DNA of 64,000 nucleotides. Origin: Acidihalobacter aeolianus. Lineage in GTDB: Bacteria; Pseudomonadota; Gammaproteobacteria; DSM-5130; Acidihalobacteraceae. The notes below the pieces were generated by a model. That model was given only the letters and a program-made list of their open reading frames with translations. It searched no databases and had not been told where the DNA came from. The position numbers and the translations under genes were made by a program. How positions within the stretch are numbered: position 1 is the stretch's first letter; each line of letters opens with the position of its first letter. This document shows, in pieces, positions 61,641-64,000 of the stretch. The stretch covers positions 2,793,183 through 2,857,182 of the forward strand of contig NZ_CP017448.1 in assembly GCF_001753165.1 (NCBI RefSeq), given 5' to 3'.

Positions 61641-62861
61641 ATGGCACAGAAGGCACTGAGCAAATCCATCTTCGTCTGGGAGGGTGTGGACCGCAAAGGT
61701 ATCCGCATCAAGGGCGAATACGAAGCGCAAAGCGAGGCTCTGCTCAAGTCGCAACTCAGGCGGGAAGGTATCAACCCGACCAAAATCCGCAAAAAAGCCA
61801 AATCGCTGTTCGGTGGCGGCAAGAAGATCAACGGCAAGGATATCGCAATATTTGCGCGCCAGCTCGCCACCATGATGAGCTCTGGTGTCCCCTTGGTGCA
61901 GGCGCTCGACATCATCGCGCAAGGGCATGACAAGCCGGCCATGCAAAAGATGGTCTACGGGCTCAAAGGCGATGTCGAAGGCGGCAATACACTCGCCGAT
62001 GCCTTGGGCAAATACCCTGAGCAGTTCGACGAACTTTTCGTCAACCTCGTGCATGCCGGCGAACAATCGGGCTCTCTCGAAACCCTGCTCGACAAGATCG
62101 CCACCTACAAGGAAAAAACCGAAGCCATCAAAGCAAAGATCAAAAAAGCGATGATGTACCCTGCAGCCGTGGTCAGCGTGGCCTTCATCGTCACAAGCAT
62201 CCTATTAATCTTTGTGGTGCCTGAATTCCAGAAGCTTTTCAACGGGTTCGGTGCATCCCTGCCCGCATTCACGCTCTTCGTGATCCACTTGTCAAAACTT
62301 TTCCAGGCGTGGTGGTGGGCCATATTTGGCGGTATCGGCGTTGGCGTCTGGGCATTCGTTCGTGGATACAAGCGCTCACAAGCTTTCCACCGCATGATCG
62401 ACAGTTGGACCCTGCATGTTCCAATTTTCGGTGCTTTGGCCAGCAAGTCCTCCATCGCCCGTTTCGCACGCACACTCTCAACCATGTTCGCTGCAGGCGT
62501 CCCCCTGGTCGAGGCGCTGGAATCCGTCGCAGGCGCTACCGGCAATATGCTTTATGCCGAAGCCACTCGGAAAATGCGCGAGGATACCGCCTCGGGGACT
62601 CAATTGCGCCAATCGATGCGCCAATACACCAACCTGTTTCCCAACATGGCCATGCAGATGGTGGCTATAGGAGAAGAATCTGGCGCACTCGACAACATGC
62701 TGTCCAAGGTGGCCGACTTTTACGAGGAAGAGGTCGACGTGATGGTCGACGGGTTGTCCACCCTGCTTGAGCCCTTGATCATGGTTATTCTCGGCGTGAT
62801 CGTCGGCGGTCTCGTCATCGCCATGTACCTACCGATCTTCAATCTCGGCAAGGTCGTCTAA
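61641..62861 (+). CDS. pilC: Type IV pilus inner-membrane platform protein PilC
   Basis: Two T2SF domains, each ending in a hydrophobic helix: FARQLATMMSSGVPLVQALDII (first) and FARTLSTMFAAGVPLVEALESVAG (second), three transmembrane segments, GEESGALDNML. 406 residues. 27 bp after pilB. Confidence 0.97.
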   Translation: MAQKALSKSIFVWEGVDRKGIRIKGEYEAQSEALLKSQLRREGINPTKIRKKAKSLFGGGKKINGKDIAIFARQLATMMSSGVPLVQALDIIAQGHDKPAMQKMVYGLKGDVEGGNTLADALGKYPEQFDELFVNLVHAGEQSGSLETLLDKIATYKEKTEAIKAKIKKAMMYPAAVVSVAFIVTSILLIFVVPEFQKLFNGFGASLPAFTLFVIHLSKLFQAWWWAIFGGIGVGVWAFVRGYKRSQAFHRMIDSWTLHVPIFGALASKSSIARFARTLSTMFAAGVPLVEALESVAGATGNMLYAEATRKMREDTASGTQLRQSMRQYTNLFPNMAMQMVAIGEESGALDNMLSKVADFYEEEVDVMVDGLSTLLEPLIMVILGVIVGGLVIAMYLPIFNLGKVV

Positions 62862-62920
62862 GCACTCTGCTGGCGGGAGACGTCCCGCCAGACGCTTTTC
62901 CATTCAATGCAGCGCGGGCG

Positions 62921-63793
62921 ATGACCTCTTCATTCCTGATCTCGTACTTCGTCCTGTTGGTCATCATCGGACTAGTCGTGGGAAGCTTCCTCAATGTGGT
63001 GATCCATCGCCTACCACGCATGCTGGCTAGGCAGTGGCGTGAGGAATGCGCTGCACTAGCTGCCGAAACGCCCGCCCAAGACATGCAACCCTCCTTGCCC
63101 CCCTACAATCTAGTGACACCCCGTTCCGCCTGCCCTGATTGTGGGCATGCGATAGGCCCTCTGGAAAACATTCCGCTCATTAGCTATCTCTGGCAGCGTG
63201 GCCGTTGTCGCGCCTGCAAGGCCAGGATATCGCCACGCTACCCCTTGATCGAACTAATGGGTGCGGCACTCGCCGCAATGGCCGCTCTCCGTTTCGGCTT
63301 CAGCTGGGAAACCCTGGCTGCTGTCGTGCTTGGTTGGAGTCTGCTCGCATCCGCGGCAATCGACCTCGAAACCCAGCTCTTGCCAGACGTAATCACACTC
63401 CCGCTGCTTTGGATGGGCTTGCTGGTTAACCTCGACGGACTGTTCGTGCCGTTGCATGACGCAGTCGTCGGCGCTGCTGGCGGTTACCTGAGTCTTTGGC
63501 TGATCTACCACCTATTCCGCCTGCTCACCGGAAAAGAAGGTATGGGTTACGGCGATTTCAAGCTGCTCGCGCTGATTGGCGCGTGGCTGGGTTGGCAGCA
63601 GCTACCGCTGGTTATATTGCTCTCCTCGTTGGTCGGTGCTGTGACCGGGCTGACACTGATGGCATTGCGCCGACACCAGCGCGAGATCCCAATCCCCTTC
63701 GGGCCCTACCTTGCCGCCGCGGGCTGGATCGCGCTGCTATGGGGACCTCAGTTGACCGATGCCTACCTGCGCTTCGCGCACATAGGCGGATGA
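62921..63793 (+). CDS. pilD: Prepilin peptidase/N-methyltransferase PilD
   Basis: Cuts and N-methylates prepilins. Cytoplasmic zinc knuckle with CPDC and CRAC, aspartyl-protease residues in [14 protein letters not shown] and [16 protein letters not shown], eight transmembrane helices. 290 residues. Its stop overlaps the coaE start. Confidence 0.97.
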   Translation: MTSSFLISYFVLLVIIGLVVGSFLNVVIHRLPRMLARQWREECAALAAETPAQDMQPSLPPYNLVTPRSACPDCGHAIGPLENIPLISYLWQRGRCRACKARISPRYPLIELMGAALAAMAALRFGFSWETLAAVVLGWSLLASAAIDLETQLLPDVITLPLLWMGLLVNLDGLFVPLHDAVVGAAGGYLSLWLIYHLFRLLTGKEGMGYGDFKLLALIGAWLGWQQLPLVILLSSLVGAVTGLTLMALRRHQREIPIPFGPYLAAAGWIALLWGPQLTDAYLRFAHIGG

Positions 63794-64000
63794 CATTCCG
63801 CGTCGGACTCACCGGCGGTATCGGTTGTGGAAAATCCACGGTATCCGAGCTCTTTGCCGCTCGCGGCATCCCGGTGATCGACAGCGATCTGGTCGCGCGC
63901 GAGCTCGTACGCCCAGGCGAGCCGGCATTGGCGGAAATCGCCGCGGCATTCGGCCCAGAAGTATTACATGACGACGGCACACTCGACCGACGCGCGCTGC
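63790..64000 (+). CDS. coaE: Dephospho-CoA kinase, 5' part only
   Basis: First 70 residues: [22 protein letters not shown] with Walker A, then [13 protein letters not shown] and [11 protein letters not shown], all typical of CoaE, the last enzyme of coenzyme A synthesis. The gene runs off the right edge. ATG overlaps the pilD stop (ATGA), the usual pilBCD-coaE order. Confidence 0.96.
   Translation, partial: MTFRVGLTGGIGCGKSTVSELFAARGIPVIDSDLVARELVRPGEPALAEIAAAFGPEVLHDDGTLDRRAL

Noticed and set aside
61047-62066. 339-residue minus-strand open frame
   Set aside because: Antisense to pilB and pilC; no domain and conflicts with complete pilus genes.

Overview
The window is a high-GC proteobacterial chromosome segment, and nearly everything to the right of about position 12,000 looks gammaproteobacterial. 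The order aspS-(nudB)-yebC-ruvC-ruvA-ruvB-...-ybgC-tolQRAB-pal-cpoB-queE-queC-tRNA-Lys is the arrangement familiar from Pseudomonas and related groups. The pilS-pilR-pilA...pilB-pilC-pilD-coaE block is likewise typical. A YeeE/TsuA-type sulfur-compound transporter and a DsrE-like protein hint at a sulfur-metabolising lineage (for example Chromatiales/Ectothiorhodospiraceae), but that is inference and the species cannot be named from this sequence alone.

Region 1 (1-11,917) is one end of an integrated element in the 3' end of a tRNA-Lys(UUU) gene, with its tyrosine integrase next to the tRNA. It is rich in DNA-modifying enzymes: a Dcm-like cytosine methyltransferase cut by the window edge, a phage-type Dam-like adenine methyltransferase, and a complete type I restriction-modification operon of EcoR124 (IC) type. 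In that operon hsdS is split at a run of 11 TTGC units lying exactly between the two target-recognition halves. Loss of one unit, or gain of two, would fuse them, so this looks like a phase-variable specificity switch. A second, 12-bp in-frame repeat (Glu-Leu-Glu-Ala x3) sits in the central spacer. A zeta-toxin-like P-loop kinase and a 60-residue partner, translationally coupled, sit between hsdS and hsdR.

Region 2 (12,000-33,200) is core genome: the YeeE/TsuA transporter, preQ0 synthesis (queC, queE), the Tol-Pal envelope system with a TolA made of eight 48-bp repeats, a QseE/QseG/QseF (GlrK/GlrR)-like two-component system placed between ruvB and ybgC, RuvABC, YebC, a lipase-like hydrolase, NudB, AspS, a DUF502 membrane protein, an FmdB zinc ribbon, a DsrE-like protein, a short-chain dehydrogenase, and a small Met/His-rich exported protein with a peptidoglycan-binding fold.

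Region 3 (33,200-46,600) holds ClpB with a heat-shock-type promoter, a BPSS1780-type membrane protein, peptide deformylase, a GcvR-like ACT protein, an AT-richer GT39-type membrane glycosyltransferase that looks acquired, PgeF, RluD, BamD, a nitroreductase, a PII protein, NadE and SucDC.

Region 4 (46,600-64,000) is the type IV pilus locus: PilS/PilR, two tandem major-pilin genes with nearly identical 5' ends and each with a sigma-54-like promoter, then a seven-gene glycan cluster. That cluster comprises a TMTC-like membrane protein with a TPR-like C-terminus, a GT2, three GT4 enzymes, a SAM methyltransferase and a flippase. PilB, PilC, PilD and the start of CoaE follow. The glycan cluster sits between the pilins and the assembly machinery, so pilin or surface glycosylation is a reasonable inference.
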